A stretch of DNA of 64,000 nt from Pleomorphomonas sp. T1.2MG-36 (lineage in GTDB: Bacteria; Pseudomonadota; Alphaproteobacteria; Rhizobiales; Pleomorphomonadaceae), in NCBI RefSeq assembly GCF_950100655.1, contig NZ_CATNLY010000052.1:124001-188000 (forward strand), written 5' to 3'. A model generated the notes under the pieces. The model worked only from the letters and a program-made list of their open reading frames with translations. It had not been told where the DNA came from and did not search any database. Shown in pieces: positions 25,687-34,221 of the stretch. Both the position numbers and the translations under genes were made by a program. Numbering within the stretch: the first letter of the stretch is position 1; each line of letters opens with the position of its first letter.

Positions 25687-27330
25687 TTATGTAGACGCGC
25701 CGAAGCGCGCTTCCAGAAGGTCGATTTCCCGGACCAGCTTGCGCGCGGCGTCGTCCGACAGCCTGCGGCTGCGCGCCTTGCGATAGATCTCGTCGCGTTC
25801 GGCCTTGAGGCCGGCGAGGCGCAGCTTGCGTTCGATGTCGTCGATCCGGCGGGCGAGGTCGCGTTCGTCGCCGGTCTTGGCGCGGCCGTCGATGCGCTGC
25901 CGGTAGAGCTCCATGATGCGGGCGCCGGCATCGATGTAGAGGTCGGCGTCGGCGCGGCCTTCGCCCATCTTGTGCTGCGCCTGTTCGATGGCCCGGATCG
26001 CCGCTTCGGCCGCTGCCGTGCGGGCGCCGTCCTCCTCTTCCTGGTTGGAGGGTTCGGGCGGCAGGCTGAGGTTGTTGAGCAGGCGCGGCAGCGCCACGCT
26101 GGCGGCGACCAGCGACACGATGATCACCCCGGCGGCCAGGAGTATGGCGAGGTCGCGGGCCGGGAAGGGCGAGCCGTCGTCCATTGCCAGCGGCAGCGTC
26201 ATCACGCCGGCCAGCGTGATGGTGCCGCGCACGCCGGCCAGCGATGTCGCCGCCACCAGACGCCAGCTCGGCTTGTCCACGGTCTTGCCCCGGCGCGCCG
26301 CCTTGAACAGCACGAAGCGCAACGAGGCCCAGACCCACAGGAGCCGCAGGGCGGCCAGCGCCAGATTGATGGCGAGGATGTAGATCAGCAGCCACGCCGG
26401 ATCGTGATGGCCGGTTTCCTCGACGACCCGCGCCGCCCCGGCGACGATCTGCGGCAACTGCTCGCCGAGCAGCACGAAGATGATGCCGTTGGCCGCAAAA
26501 TGCACGGTGTCCCACACGGCGCTGCGGCGGACGCGGGTGGCGGCGAGCGCCTGACCGGTCTGCTCGGCGTAGCTCATGGTGATGCCGGCGGCGACGGCGG
26601 CAAGGATGCCCGAGCAATGGAAATGCTCGGCCAGCAGGTAGCTGGCGAAGGGAATGAGCAGGCTGACCAGGATCTGCGAGCCGCTGTCCTCGCCGTACAT
26701 CCTCGACAGCCAGCTCTTGACCTTCATCGTCCCCCAGGTGACGGCGGTGCCGATGACGATGCCGCCGATGGCCAGCCACAGGAAGGTGCCGAAGGCGCTG
26801 GCCAGCGAGAAGGTGCCGGTGAGCGCCGCCGCCACGGCAAAGCGCATGCAGACGAGGCCGGACGCGTCGTTGAGCAGGGATTCGCCTTCGAGGACGTGCA
26901 TCAGCCGCTTGGGGATCGGCGCCCGCTTGGCGATGGCCGACACGGCGATGGGGTCGGTGGGCGAGACGATGGCGGCGAGCGCGAAGGCGACGGCCAGCGG
27001 CATCGACGGGATCATCCAGTTGATGAACAGGCCGACGCCGAGAACCGTGAAGACCACGAGGCCGAGGGCAAGCTCCAGAATGGTGCCCTTGTCGCGGAAC
27101 AGCCCCTCCTTGGGGATGCGCCAGCCGTCGAGGAACAACAGCGGCGGCAGGAACAGCAGGAAGAAGATATCCGGCTGCAATTCGACGCCCAGATTGGCGA
27201 CGGAGGCGATGCAGGCGCCCAGGGCGATCTGGTAGAGCGGCAATGGCAGGGCGATGGGCGACATGCGTGCCAGCACCCCGCTTATGACGACGGCCAGCAA
27301 CAGGATGAGGACGATCGCCACCGTTTCCAT
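25687..27330 (-). CDS. Na+/H+ antiporter, CPA1 (NhaP/YjcE-like)
   Basis: A 547-residue inner-membrane antiporter that exchanges Na+ or K+ for protons. About 12 membrane helices occupy residues 1-420, with the CPA1 core IVSPTDPIAVSAI (the ion-binding Asp), the ESLLNDASGLV segment and GVRGTITLAGVMTLPL. A soluble C-terminal coiled region of about 110 residues follows (ARRIDDIERKLRLAGLKAER), as in YjcE homologues. AAGGGA precedes the ATG. The gene lies downstream of ade with a hairpin between. Confidence 0.9.
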   Translation of the reverse strand: METVAIVLILLLAVVISGVLARMSPIALPLPLYQIALGACIASVANLGVELQPDIFFLLFLPPLLFLDGWRIPKEGLFRDKGTILELALGLVVFTVLGVGLFINWMIPSMPLAVAFALAAIVSPTDPIAVSAIAKRAPIPKRLMHVLEGESLLNDASGLVCMRFAVAAALTGTFSLASAFGTFLWLAIGGIVIGTAVTWGTMKVKSWLSRMYGEDSGSQILVSLLIPFASYLLAEHFHCSGILAAVAAGITMSYAEQTGQALAATRVRRSAVWDTVHFAANGIIFVLLGEQLPQIVAGAARVVEETGHHDPAWLLIYILAINLALAALRLLWVWASLRFVLFKAARRGKTVDKPSWRLVAATSLAGVRGTITLAGVMTLPLAMDDGSPFPARDLAILLAAGVIIVSLVAASVALPRLLNNLSLPPEPSNQEEEDGARTAAAEAAIRAIEQAQHKMGEGRADADLYIDAGARIMELYRQRIDGRAKTGDERDLARRIDDIERKLRLAGLKAERDEIYRKARSRRLSDDAARKLVREIDLLEARFGAST

Positions 27331-27390
27331 GCATGTCCCTTGCGCTGATCGAGGCGCCGGGAAGCCGGTCGGCGCCCTTGGATAGCAAGT

Positions 27391-27408
27391 CCCCCGCCGT
27401 GGCGGGGG
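27391..27408. terminator. GC-rich hairpin after ade
   Basis: A perfect 8-bp stem CCCCCGCC-GT-GGCGGGGG lies 22 bases after the ade stop in the minus direction. No T-run follows, so termination is uncertain. Confidence 0.4.
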
Positions 27409-27429
27409 GCCGAAAGCTGCGAGGTCGGC

Positions 27430-29244
27430 TTATTCGGCCGCGTCGAACAGCGGCACCTGGGTCATTTCCGGCACCAGCACCATGCCCTTGTCGGTGATGC
27501 GGATTTCCGGGATGACCGACAGCGGGATCAGGTTGAAGCCCATGTAGGGCAGGGTGCAGCCGGCCTTCTCCCACTCCACCTTCAGCGCCTGTACTTCGCC
27601 GGCGACGAGATGGACGCGCTTGTCGGACATCAATCCGGCCACCGGCAGCGGCACCATGGCCGTCACCACGCCGTCGCGCACCACGCAGATGCCGCCGCGT
27701 TCGGCCTCGATGGCCTTGAGCGCCACCGCCATGTCGGCCTCGTTGGTGCCGGCGATGATGATGTTGTGGCTGTCGTGGCCGACCGAGGAGGCGACGGCGC
27801 CGTGCTTCAGGCCGAAGTTCTGCAGAAGGCCGCGCGCCACGTTGCCATCCGACTTGCCGTGCCGCTCGACGACGGTGACGAAGGCGAGGTCGTGGCGGTC
27901 GAACAGCGTCTGCCAGTCGTTGGCCGGCTCCAGCGCGATCTTGACGTGCTTCAGCACGATGCCCGGCAGCTCGGCGCGGATGACGTTGGCGGTGACCGGC
28001 TCCGTCGGCAGCTCCGGCGTCAGCTTCAGCTCTTTCGGCAGGTGGATGGTGGCGTAGGCGGCGTCCGGGTAGCGGTAGCGCGCTTCGAGGGTCGCTTCCA
28101 GCGTCGGGGTGATCGAGCGGCGGTCGACCATCAGCTCGCCGCCGTACCAGGTGGACTGCGGCACCAGATCGTCGTCGAGCAGCACCAGGTCGGCGCGCCG
28201 GCCGCCGCCGAGGCCGCCGATCTCGCCGTCCATGGCATAGCGCGTGGCGCCGGAAATCGAGCCCATCGCCCAGGCGGTGGTGCGCGGAACGCCGATGCGG
28301 TAGGCCTGCCGCACCACCCAGTCGAGGCCGAAGGCCAGGAGGTCCTCGGCGTCGCGGTCGTCGGTGCAGACGGCGATGCGGCGCGGCGAGGCGCCGAGCT
28401 CGGTCATGGTCTTGATCGCCTCGGGCAGCGAGTGCCAGGGCGTGGTCGGCGGGCCGCCGCGCAGGAAGATCCAGACGCCGGCTTCGAGGAGATCGTCGGC
28501 GATGTCGCGGTCGACCGCCTCATGGGTGTCGGTGACGCCGGAGGCGGCATAGGCGGCGACGAACTCGCGGCCGTAGACGTGGCCGGAGACGGGCCGGCCG
28601 CGACTGAGGGCGGCGGCGATGATGGCGTGGCTGCGCTCATCGCCCATGGTCACCGGCACGAAGTCCATCTTCTCGCCGAGCGCCACGGCCTCGGGCCACT
28701 TGTCGAACAGGGCGCCGATCTTCTCCGGCGTCAGGTCGCCGCCGGCCGTTTCCAGCTCGGGCGAGGTGGCGGGCACGGTGGAGGCCAGCGTGTGGAAGAT
28801 GGAGAGCGGCGCCTCGCGGGCATCCTCCATCATCGCCTCGATGCCGGCGACGTCCATCACGTTGCCGATCTCGTGGCTGTCGCAGAAGATAGTGGTGGTG
28901 CCGTTTAGCAGCGCGGCCTCGGCATAGGCGCAGGCCGTCACCATCGAACTCTCGATGTGAATGTGCGGGTCGACGAGGCCGGGGCCGATGATGCCCCCCT
29001 TGGCGTCGTAGATCGTGGCCGAGCCGCCGCGATAGCTGCCGGCTTCCTTGACGGCGGCGATGCGGCCGCCGGAAATCCAGATCTCGCGATCGTTCAGGAT
29101 GCGCTCGGAATAGGTGGACAGGGCGCGGGCGCCGGTGATCACCAGGTCGGGATCGGCGCGGCCGGACGCCACGTCGGCAAGGTGGCGGGTCAGAAGGTGC
29201 AAGGGCTTGACGGAAAAACGGGTCGGCTTGGCAATACGGGACAT
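27430..29244 (-). CDS. ade: Adenine deaminase
   Basis: Converts adenine to hypoxanthine in purine salvage. The 604-residue protein has an N-terminal extension of about 30 residues, then the amidohydrolase metal site PHIHIESS, the HEIGNVMD motif, [16 protein letters not shown] and the C-terminal [19 protein letters not shown] typical of Ade. The full length matches family members. The start [14 protein letters not shown] resembles the start of the TPR gene upstream (MSSSAKPVRFSAKP), and the two upstream regions are also similar. Confidence 0.93.
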   Translation of the reverse strand: MSRIAKPTRFSVKPLHLLTRHLADVASGRADPDLVITGARALSTYSERILNDREIWISGGRIAAVKEAGSYRGGSATIYDAKGGIIGPGLVDPHIHIESSMVTACAYAEAALLNGTTTIFCDSHEIGNVMDVAGIEAMMEDAREAPLSIFHTLASTVPATSPELETAGGDLTPEKIGALFDKWPEAVALGEKMDFVPVTMGDERSHAIIAAALSRGRPVSGHVYGREFVAAYAASGVTDTHEAVDRDIADDLLEAGVWIFLRGGPPTTPWHSLPEAIKTMTELGASPRRIAVCTDDRDAEDLLAFGLDWVVRQAYRIGVPRTTAWAMGSISGATRYAMDGEIGGLGGGRRADLVLLDDDLVPQSTWYGGELMVDRRSITPTLEATLEARYRYPDAAYATIHLPKELKLTPELPTEPVTANVIRAELPGIVLKHVKIALEPANDWQTLFDRHDLAFVTVVERHGKSDGNVARGLLQNFGLKHGAVASSVGHDSHNIIIAGTNEADMAVALKAIEAERGGICVVRDGVVTAMVPLPVAGLMSDKRVHLVAGEVQALKVEWEKAGCTLPYMGFNLIPLSVIPEIRITDKGMVLVPEMTQVPLFDAAE

Positions 29245-29306
29245 CCGGACCTCGGGCTCGATTCAACAAAGCCCCGCCGGTCGGCCCGAGCGGGGCCAAG
29301 CCATGG
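29201..29306 (-). repeat. 5' region of ade resembling the 5' region of the TPR gene
   Basis: The first codons and about 60 bases upstream of ade align with 31199-31296 around the TPR start. Shared blocks include GGCTTGGC, GGACAT-CGG and AAAGCCC-CCGG-CGGTC. I estimate about two thirds identity by eye. It is a likely old duplication. Confidence 0.55.
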
Positions 29307-29400
29307 TAAACGCCGGATGAGGCGATTCAAAGCCGAAAGTCGAGGTGGCATCGCACAGTAGCCGTTCGCGGTGGCATGGCGAGGGCCAGGACGTGCAGGT

Positions 29401-31242
29401 CTAGTGTTTGTGCAGGCGTTCCTTGCCGGCTTCTGCAACGGCGACCCACAATCCTAGAATAGGTTCGGTCGTGCCACCAAATTGGACGATGGCGGCGTCA
29501 TAAGCGGCGATCGCATCGTTAGGACGCCCAAGTCCTTCTAGTTTTAACCCCTTGTTTATGAACGCTTTAATGGCTAGCTCCTGCAGGGCGGATTCGGTCG
29601 TGGTGCCATAGTGGACGATGAAGTCGTCTAGGGCGGCGAGAGTTTCGTCGTTACGCCCAAGCCTTTCGAACGCCCCTGCTCTGTTAAAGCGCGCCCTCGC
29701 CACTTGCTCGCGCAAGGACAGTTCAGTTGCACTGCTGTAGCGGGTAACTACGTCATCGTAGGTCGCGAGCGCCTCATCGCTGCGTCCAAGCCCATCGAGG
29801 ATCATTCCCTTGCTCACGAGCGCAAAAGCAACCTGCTCGCGTAGGGGCAGCTCAGGTGCCGTGCCGTAGCGGACGACGACTTCATTGAAGACTGCCTTCG
29901 CGTTCTCTTGACGCGCAAGTTTGCCGAGCGCACGCGCCTTCATCGCGAGCGCCCTGGCCACTGCTTGGCGCTGAACCAACTCGGTAGCCGCGCCGAAACG
30001 GACAACGAGGTCATCGCAAGCCGCAATCGCGTCTTCATAGCGCTTGATCTCGGTGAGAGTATCTCCCTTGCTTAGGAGCGCTCTGGCGACAATCTCACGT
30101 GAGGGGAGCTCGGCGGCTATTTCGATCAGGTGTGGATCGGTCTTTGCTCCGAAGCGGGCTACGATGATGTCGAAGATGGCGAACGCATCTTCGTGGCGCC
30201 CAAGCTTGTCGAGTATCCTCGCCTTGTTCAGATATGCCTTGCCGACATAGTCACGGATGGATGATTCTGGTGCCGTGTCGTAACGGGAGATGACTAGGTC
30301 ATAAGTGGTGATCGCGTCTTCGGTTCGCCCGAGTAGGTCAAAGGATACGCCTTTGTTGTAGAGCGTCATGGCTACAGCGTCACGTATGCCCGCCTCCTTC
30401 GCTGTGCTGTAGCGATTGACGAGGTCGTCACCGACGGCGAAGGCTTCGTCGTTACGCCCAAGTGCGCGGAGCGCTGTTGTCTTGTTCAGAAGGGCCATGG
30501 CGACTTGCACGGGCTGGGACAACTCGGTTGTCTCGCTGAAGTGTAGAGCGACATCGTCATAGACCATGATCGCCTCGTCGAAGCGATCGAGTGCCGCCAG
30601 CCGTTGTCCCTTGTTGACAAGCACCCTGGCAATCGCCCTGCGGGCGGGTATGCTGGCGTCCGCTCTCAAGCGAGCGATGATGTCGTCGTAGACAGCGATC
30701 GCAGCCTCGTTGTGGCCCAGTTCTCCAAGCGCGAACCCCTTGTTATCGAGTGCGTTGAAAACGCTTTCGCGCAAGGGCCGTTCGGTAGCTGCTCCTAAGC
30801 GGGTGATGACCTCATCAAAGACGGTAATCGCCTCGTCGGAGCGATGTTGACGGGAGAGCGCAGCCCCCTTGTTCACGTAAGCCCGTGCGACTTGCACGCG
30901 CAGGTTCAATTCAGTGGCGCTTCCAAAGCGAGCGATGACCTCATCGTAGATTGCAATCGCTTCATCAAGAGAGCCGCGGTCATAAAGATCATTTCCCTTG
31001 GACATGAGCGCGGTAGCTATCCGCCTGCGAGACAACGGGCCGGCCTCTTTTCCAAGGCGGCCGATTGTGTGGTCATGGTTCGCGATGTCGCGATCGGTGG
31101 ATTGGGAACGGGCGGGATTTCCCGCCAAGGCTGGCGCAACGACATTGTGGAAGCCTCCCAGCACCATGGCAAAGGCGATGGCACCACACAGGACACGCGC
31201 GGGCTTTGCAGAAAAGCGGACAGGCTTGGCGCTGCTGGACAT
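29401..31242 (-). CDS. Secreted TPR-like repeat protein
   Basis: A 613-residue protein with a probable signal peptide: a basic start, a hydrophobic stretch GAIAFAMVLGGF and an APALA-G cleavage site near residue 41, so it should act in the periplasm or outside. About 12 repeats of roughly 43 residues follow from residue 75 (for example KGFALGELGHNEAAIAVYDD), the same type as in the giant TPR protein at 17786-20785. No other domain is visible. Base composition is less G/C-rich than the neighbours. ATG at 31242 was chosen for the signal peptide; the frame is open to 31329. Its 5' region resembles that of ade. Confidence 0.75.
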   Translation of the reverse strand: MSSSAKPVRFSAKPARVLCGAIAFAMVLGGFHNVVAPALAGNPARSQSTDRDIANHDHTIGRLGKEAGPLSRRRIATALMSKGNDLYDRGSLDEAIAIYDEVIARFGSATELNLRVQVARAYVNKGAALSRQHRSDEAITVFDEVITRLGAATERPLRESVFNALDNKGFALGELGHNEAAIAVYDDIIARLRADASIPARRAIARVLVNKGQRLAALDRFDEAIMVYDDVALHFSETTELSQPVQVAMALLNKTTALRALGRNDEAFAVGDDLVNRYSTAKEAGIRDAVAMTLYNKGVSFDLLGRTEDAITTYDLVISRYDTAPESSIRDYVGKAYLNKARILDKLGRHEDAFAIFDIIVARFGAKTDPHLIEIAAELPSREIVARALLSKGDTLTEIKRYEDAIAACDDLVVRFGAATELVQRQAVARALAMKARALGKLARQENAKAVFNEVVVRYGTAPELPLREQVAFALVSKGMILDGLGRSDEALATYDDVVTRYSSATELSLREQVARARFNRAGAFERLGRNDETLAALDDFIVHYGTTTESALQELAIKAFINKGLKLEGLGRPNDAIAAYDAAIVQFGGTTEPILGLWVAVAEAGKERLHKH

Positions 31243-31296
31243 TCGGGCTGGTCTCGGTTGGGAAAGCCCACCGGCCGGTCCGATCAGGCCATGCCA
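31199..31296 (-). repeat. 5' region of the TPR gene resembling that of ade
   Basis: Partner of 29201-29306. It covers the first 14 codons and about 55 upstream bases. Similarity ends abruptly after the SAKP residues, at the signal-peptide core. Confidence 0.55.
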
Positions 31297-31373
31297 GATT
31301 AGCGGCCTCGGGTGGTTGTGCAAGCGCAATCGGGGGTGGTGCCTTTCCCTATGCCGGCCCGCATTGGCGTCGC

Positions 31374-32282
31374 CTAGGCATCAGGCATTCCGTGCCGGAT
31401 CTCCGCGTCCCCCCTCTCGCCGATCCAGTCGCCCAGGAAGCCGGCGACGGTGCGGAGGAGCGGGTCGTCCTTGCGGGATTCGTGGTAGCAGAGCCAGACG
31501 GGCGCGGCGAAGGTCGGCAGGGCGGCGCAGAGGACGAGGTCGGGTTCGCCGGAGGCGGCGAGGGCGGGCAGGGCACAGAGACCCATGCCGGCCTTGGTGG
31601 CCGCCAGGAGACCGGACATCGAGTTGGATCGGTAGGCGACCCTGGCGTTGCCGGCCGCCGCCAGCAGCCAGGCGTTGGGCGCCGTCGCGGCCATCGAGCC
31701 GTCGCCGGCAATGACCGGGAAGGCGGCGAGGTCGGCCGGCTGGAGCGGTTCGCCGTGCCTCCCGATCAGCGAGCGGCTGCCGTAGACGCCCCAGACGGAC
31801 TCCATGATCTTCCGCCGGATCACGCCGTCTTCCTCATTGGCGCCGCCGGCACGGATGGCGATGTCGGCCTCGCCACGCTGGAGATCGAGGCGTGCGTCGG
31901 TGACGACGATCTCCGTGGCGATCTCGGGATGGCGATCGCGCAACGCGGCGACGGCCGGCGCCAGCAGCTTGGCGACGGTCAGCTCCGTGGCGGTGATGCG
32001 CAGGGTGCCCGAGAGCTGGCGTCGCCGTTCGCGCGCCTTGTCGAGCAGCGCGTCGGCCTGCCGCTCCATCGCCTCGGCCTGCGGCAGGAGGGCCTCGCCG
32101 TCGGCGCTGAGGCGATAGCCCTGCCGGTGGCGGTGAAAGAGCGGCAACCCCAGCGTCCGCTCAAGATCGGCGATGCGGCGCATGACGGTGGTCTGGTTGA
32201 CGCCGAGCGCCCGCGCCGCCCTCAGCGTCGAGCCGTGACGGGCGGTCAGGATGAAGGCGCGGAGGCTGTTCCAGTCGAGCAT
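31374..32282 (-). CDS. LysR-family transcriptional regulator
   Basis: A 302-residue regulator with the winged helix MLDWNSLRAFILTARHGSTL followed by RAARALGVNQTTVMRRIADLE and a periplasmic-binding-protein-like effector domain (about 90-295). It is divergent from the SnoaL-like gene, the usual arrangement for a LysR target. An 18-bp palindrome lies just upstream of its start. Effector unknown. Confidence 0.92.
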   Translation of the reverse strand: MLDWNSLRAFILTARHGSTLRAARALGVNQTTVMRRIADLERTLGLPLFHRHRQGYRLSADGEALLPQAEAMERQADALLDKARERRRQLSGTLRITATELTVAKLLAPAVAALRDRHPEIATEIVVTDARLDLQRGEADIAIRAGGANEEDGVIRRKIMESVWGVYGSRSLIGRHGEPLQPADLAAFPVIAGDGSMAATAPNAWLLAAAGNARVAYRSNSMSGLLAATKAGMGLCALPALAASGEPDLVLCAALPTFAAPVWLCYHESRKDDPLLRTVAGFLGDWIGERGDAEIRHGMPDA

Positions 32283-32288
32283 GGCCTA

Positions 32289-32306
32289 TTCTGCATCAGC
32301 GCAGAA
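32289..32306. promoter_or_regulatory. Candidate LysR binding site
   Basis: Inverted repeat TTCTGC-ATCAGC-GCAGAA in the LysR/SnoaL divergent region, 6 bases upstream of the lysR ATG. Its form fits the T-N11-A dyads bound by LysR proteins and suggests autoregulation. Confidence 0.6.
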
Positions 32307-32400
32307 CCGGACTGCAAGGGCGCGGCTCCCCGGCATCGGACCGATCCGCTAGATGCACGGCCGTCGGCCCGCCCGATGCGGGCCCTAAAGGAGTGAGAAC

Positions 32401-32802
32401 ATGACGGATATCAGCGCCGGCAAGAGGGTTGTCCTGAGCTACGTCGAGGCCATGAACGCTGGCGATTTCGAGCGGCTCGCGACGCTGTTCTCGCCGGATG
32501 CCGCCATTCACGGCGTGGTCGGCAAGGGCTCCGTGGAGTTCGCAATGCCGGTCTGGAAGGACCTGCACGGCGCGCTGCGGATGCATCTCGACGTTCAGGA
32601 GATGGTCGAGGAGGGCGACAGCGTCGTCGTCCGCTTCAGGGAGACGGGCACGTCGGTGGCGCCCTTCCGGGGCTTTCCGGCCACCGGCAAGAGCTTCGAG
32701 CTGACGGCCATCGAGTGGTTCACGCTGGAGGAAGGCCGCATCGCCAGCCGCCACGGCGTGCGCGACGGTGCCTCGCAGGCGCGGCAGCTCGGCTGGGTGT
32801 GA
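32401..32802 (+). CDS. SnoaL-like NTF2-fold protein
   Basis: A 133-residue protein of the SnoaL/ester-cyclase-like family (VLSYVEAMNAGDFERLATLF, then HGVVGKG, VRFRETGTS and the strand AIEWFTLEEGRIASRHGVRD). Such folds include isomerases, cyclases and plain binding proteins. AAAGGAG lies 7 bases before the ATG. Probably regulated by the divergent LysR protein. Confidence 0.85.
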   Translation: MTDISAGKRVVLSYVEAMNAGDFERLATLFSPDAAIHGVVGKGSVEFAMPVWKDLHGALRMHLDVQEMVEEGDSVVVRFRETGTSVAPFRGFPATGKSFELTAIEWFTLEEGRIASRHGVRDGASQARQLGWV

Positions 32803-32885
32803 GCCTGACGGGCGGTCCGGGCAGCATATTCGGTCCGATCACGCCGATTTGAACATCGCGTGAGGAACCGTCTGCGAAGGCCTCC

Positions 32886-32932
32886 AAAAACGACATGCCC
32901 CGCTCCATCCGGTTGAGATGGAACGAGGCATG
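32886..32932 (-). terminator. Minus-strand intrinsic terminator
   Basis: Read on the minus strand, a 16-bp stem (32894-32909 with 32917-32932) closes with two G-U wobbles that are mismatches in plus-strand RNA, then TTTTT at 32886-32890. The direction preference points to a minus-strand transcript from the otherwise unannotated 33.0-33.2 kb region. Confidence 0.72.
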
Positions 32933-33041
32933 CGCATTTCCTCGACCCGACAGTCACGGTCCACTTCTTAGCAAATGGACGAGACGGCCAGTTTTCGTGC
33001 GACACACATGGGGTCGTCGCAACGAACCGTTAGGCAATTGT

Positions 33042-33119
33042 TCAGAACTGAAGGTCGCTCAAGGAAGCTATTGTCCAGCGAAGTCTTGCCTCGATCGAGG
33101 ATCGATTGCTTAGGTTCAC
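33042..33119 (-). CDS. Candidate micro-ORF, 25 residues
   Basis: GTG at 33119 follows AGGAGGTGA with ideal 6-base spacing, a better ribosome site than nearly any large gene here. The peptide is MNLSNRSSIEARLRWTIASL plus SDLQF. No homologue is known to me. About 150 bases downstream lies the terminator at 32886-32932, so a transcript of about 300 bases is plausible. An alternative 63-codon frame (32968-33159) overlaps it, starting upstream of the ribosome site. This could be a small protein, a leader peptide or an sRNA with a coding part. Confidence 0.45.
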   Translation of the reverse strand: MNLSNRSSIEARLRWTIASLSDLQF

Positions 33120-33164
33120 CGGTCACCTCCTTTCGTTTGTTGCGTACGGACAGGAGCATGAACC
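33113..33164 (-). promoter_or_regulatory. Hairpin that can hide the micro-ORF ribosome site
   Basis: On the minus strand GGTTCA (33164-33159) can pair with TGAACC (33118-33113), which overlaps the GTG start, and inside it CTCCT (33156-33152) can pair with AGGAG (33131-33127) of the Shine-Dalgarno sequence. The start site could therefore be switched by temperature, a ligand or an antisense RNA. This is structural inference from complementarity only. Confidence 0.45.
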
Positions 33165-33441
33165 CGATTTCCTAAGGCTGCAAGTCAAAAAACAAAGCTG
33201 ACTATCGATATCCGTATTCGATCTGAGGTAATCGCCGTCTCGGCGGTCGGTAACGCAACCCGGGAGGGCGTCGCGCCGCGCCTGTCGCGCCGTTGGCGGT
33301 GGAGGAGGAGTAAACCGACGTGACTGCAAGGCGTTAGCTAAAAAGTCGTACCAATTGGCCGTTGCAGTCGTTCGCCGGTAACCACTGGTGAACGATGTGA
33401 GGTGGCTTGCATTGACGCGGCGGGGCCACAATTCTATGGGA

Positions 33442-33457
33442 GCGAACGTTCGTTCGC
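33442..33457. promoter_or_regulatory. TetR operator of the RND pump operon
   Basis: A palindrome GCGAAC-GTTC-GTTCGC 30 bases upstream of the tetR start. It has the GAAC/GTTC half-sites usual for autoregulated TetR genes that precede RND pumps. Confidence 0.75.
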
Positions 33458-33486
33458 ATCCTCGGGGTGCGCAAGGGGATACTCCT

Positions 33487-34146
33487 ATGGACCATGGCGT
33501 GGCGGTGCCCGCGCGGCACGAAGCCCTGACGGCGCAGCAGGACGGGCGGCGGTCGCACATACTCGACGCGGCACGCACCTGCTTCTCGCGCGCCGGCTTC
33601 CATCGCACCTCGATGCAGGAGATCTGCGCCGAGGCCAAGATGAGCCCCGGCGGGCTCTACCGCTACTTCGCCTCCAAGGACGCCATCATCGAGGCGATCG
33701 CCCAGGAGGAACAGTGCGCCGGCCGGCGCATCCTGGAAGTGCTGCTGGAGCCCGGCTCGCTGCACGACCGGCTGCTGCGCAGCGGCCTGACCTATATCGA
33801 AACGATGCGGGACCGGCGGGCGGTGCAGATGATGCTCGAGGTCTACGTCGAGAGCATGCGCAACACGGCGGTGGGCGCCTTCTTCGCCGCCTGCGAGGTG
33901 GAGAACCGCAAGCTGGTGCACGAGGTGTTCGAGCGCGCCAAGGCGACGGGCGAGATCGCGCCCGATGCCGACGTCGACACCGTTCTGATGACGCTGATGG
34001 CCTTCGCCGACGGCGTGATCCTGCGCATGGGGCTCAACCCCAGCTACGACGTCGAGCGAGCCGAAACCATCCTGTCGCGGGTTGTCACGGCCGTCCTGCA
34101 AAATGAGGCACCGAAGGTCGCTCCCCCCTTGGCAAACGAGGGGTGA
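33487..34146 (+). CDS. TetR-family regulator of the RND pump
   Basis: A 219-residue repressor. Helix-turn-helix at about residues 22-65 (SHILDAARTCFSRAGFHRTS then MQEICAEAKMSPGGLYRYFA SKDAIIEAI) and a helical ligand domain. The ATG at 33487 has AAGGGGA about 9 bases upstream; the open frame reaches back to 33388 but crosses the operator. It is the first gene of a tetR-adaptor-permease operon, 75 bases from the adaptor, so it most likely represses the whole operon through the site at 33442. Confidence 0.9.
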   Translation: MDHGVAVPARHEALTAQQDGRRSHILDAARTCFSRAGFHRTSMQEICAEAKMSPGGLYRYFASKDAIIEAIAQEEQCAGRRILEVLLEPGSLHDRLLRSGLTYIETMRDRRAVQMMLEVYVESMRNTAVGAFFAACEVENRKLVHEVFERAKATGEIAPDADVDTVLMTLMAFADGVILRMGLNPSYDVERAETILSRVVTAVLQNEAPKVAPPLANEG

Positions 34147-34221
34147 CGCCACATGTGTTCGCAGATTAACTTTTTGTCATGTTTGAAGCCCGGCACAAGC
34201 CGGCGATGGGGACGTTCCGCA

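Noticed and set aside
33113..33134. CACCTCCTTT resembling the 3' end of 16S rRNA
   Set aside because: No other rRNA sequence surrounds it; it is the complement of an ideal Shine-Dalgarno sequence on the minus strand.
33123..33638. Minus-strand 171-codon frame opposite the tetR start
   Set aside because: Composition of an antisense frame, overlaps the tetR operator and coding start, no ribosome site.
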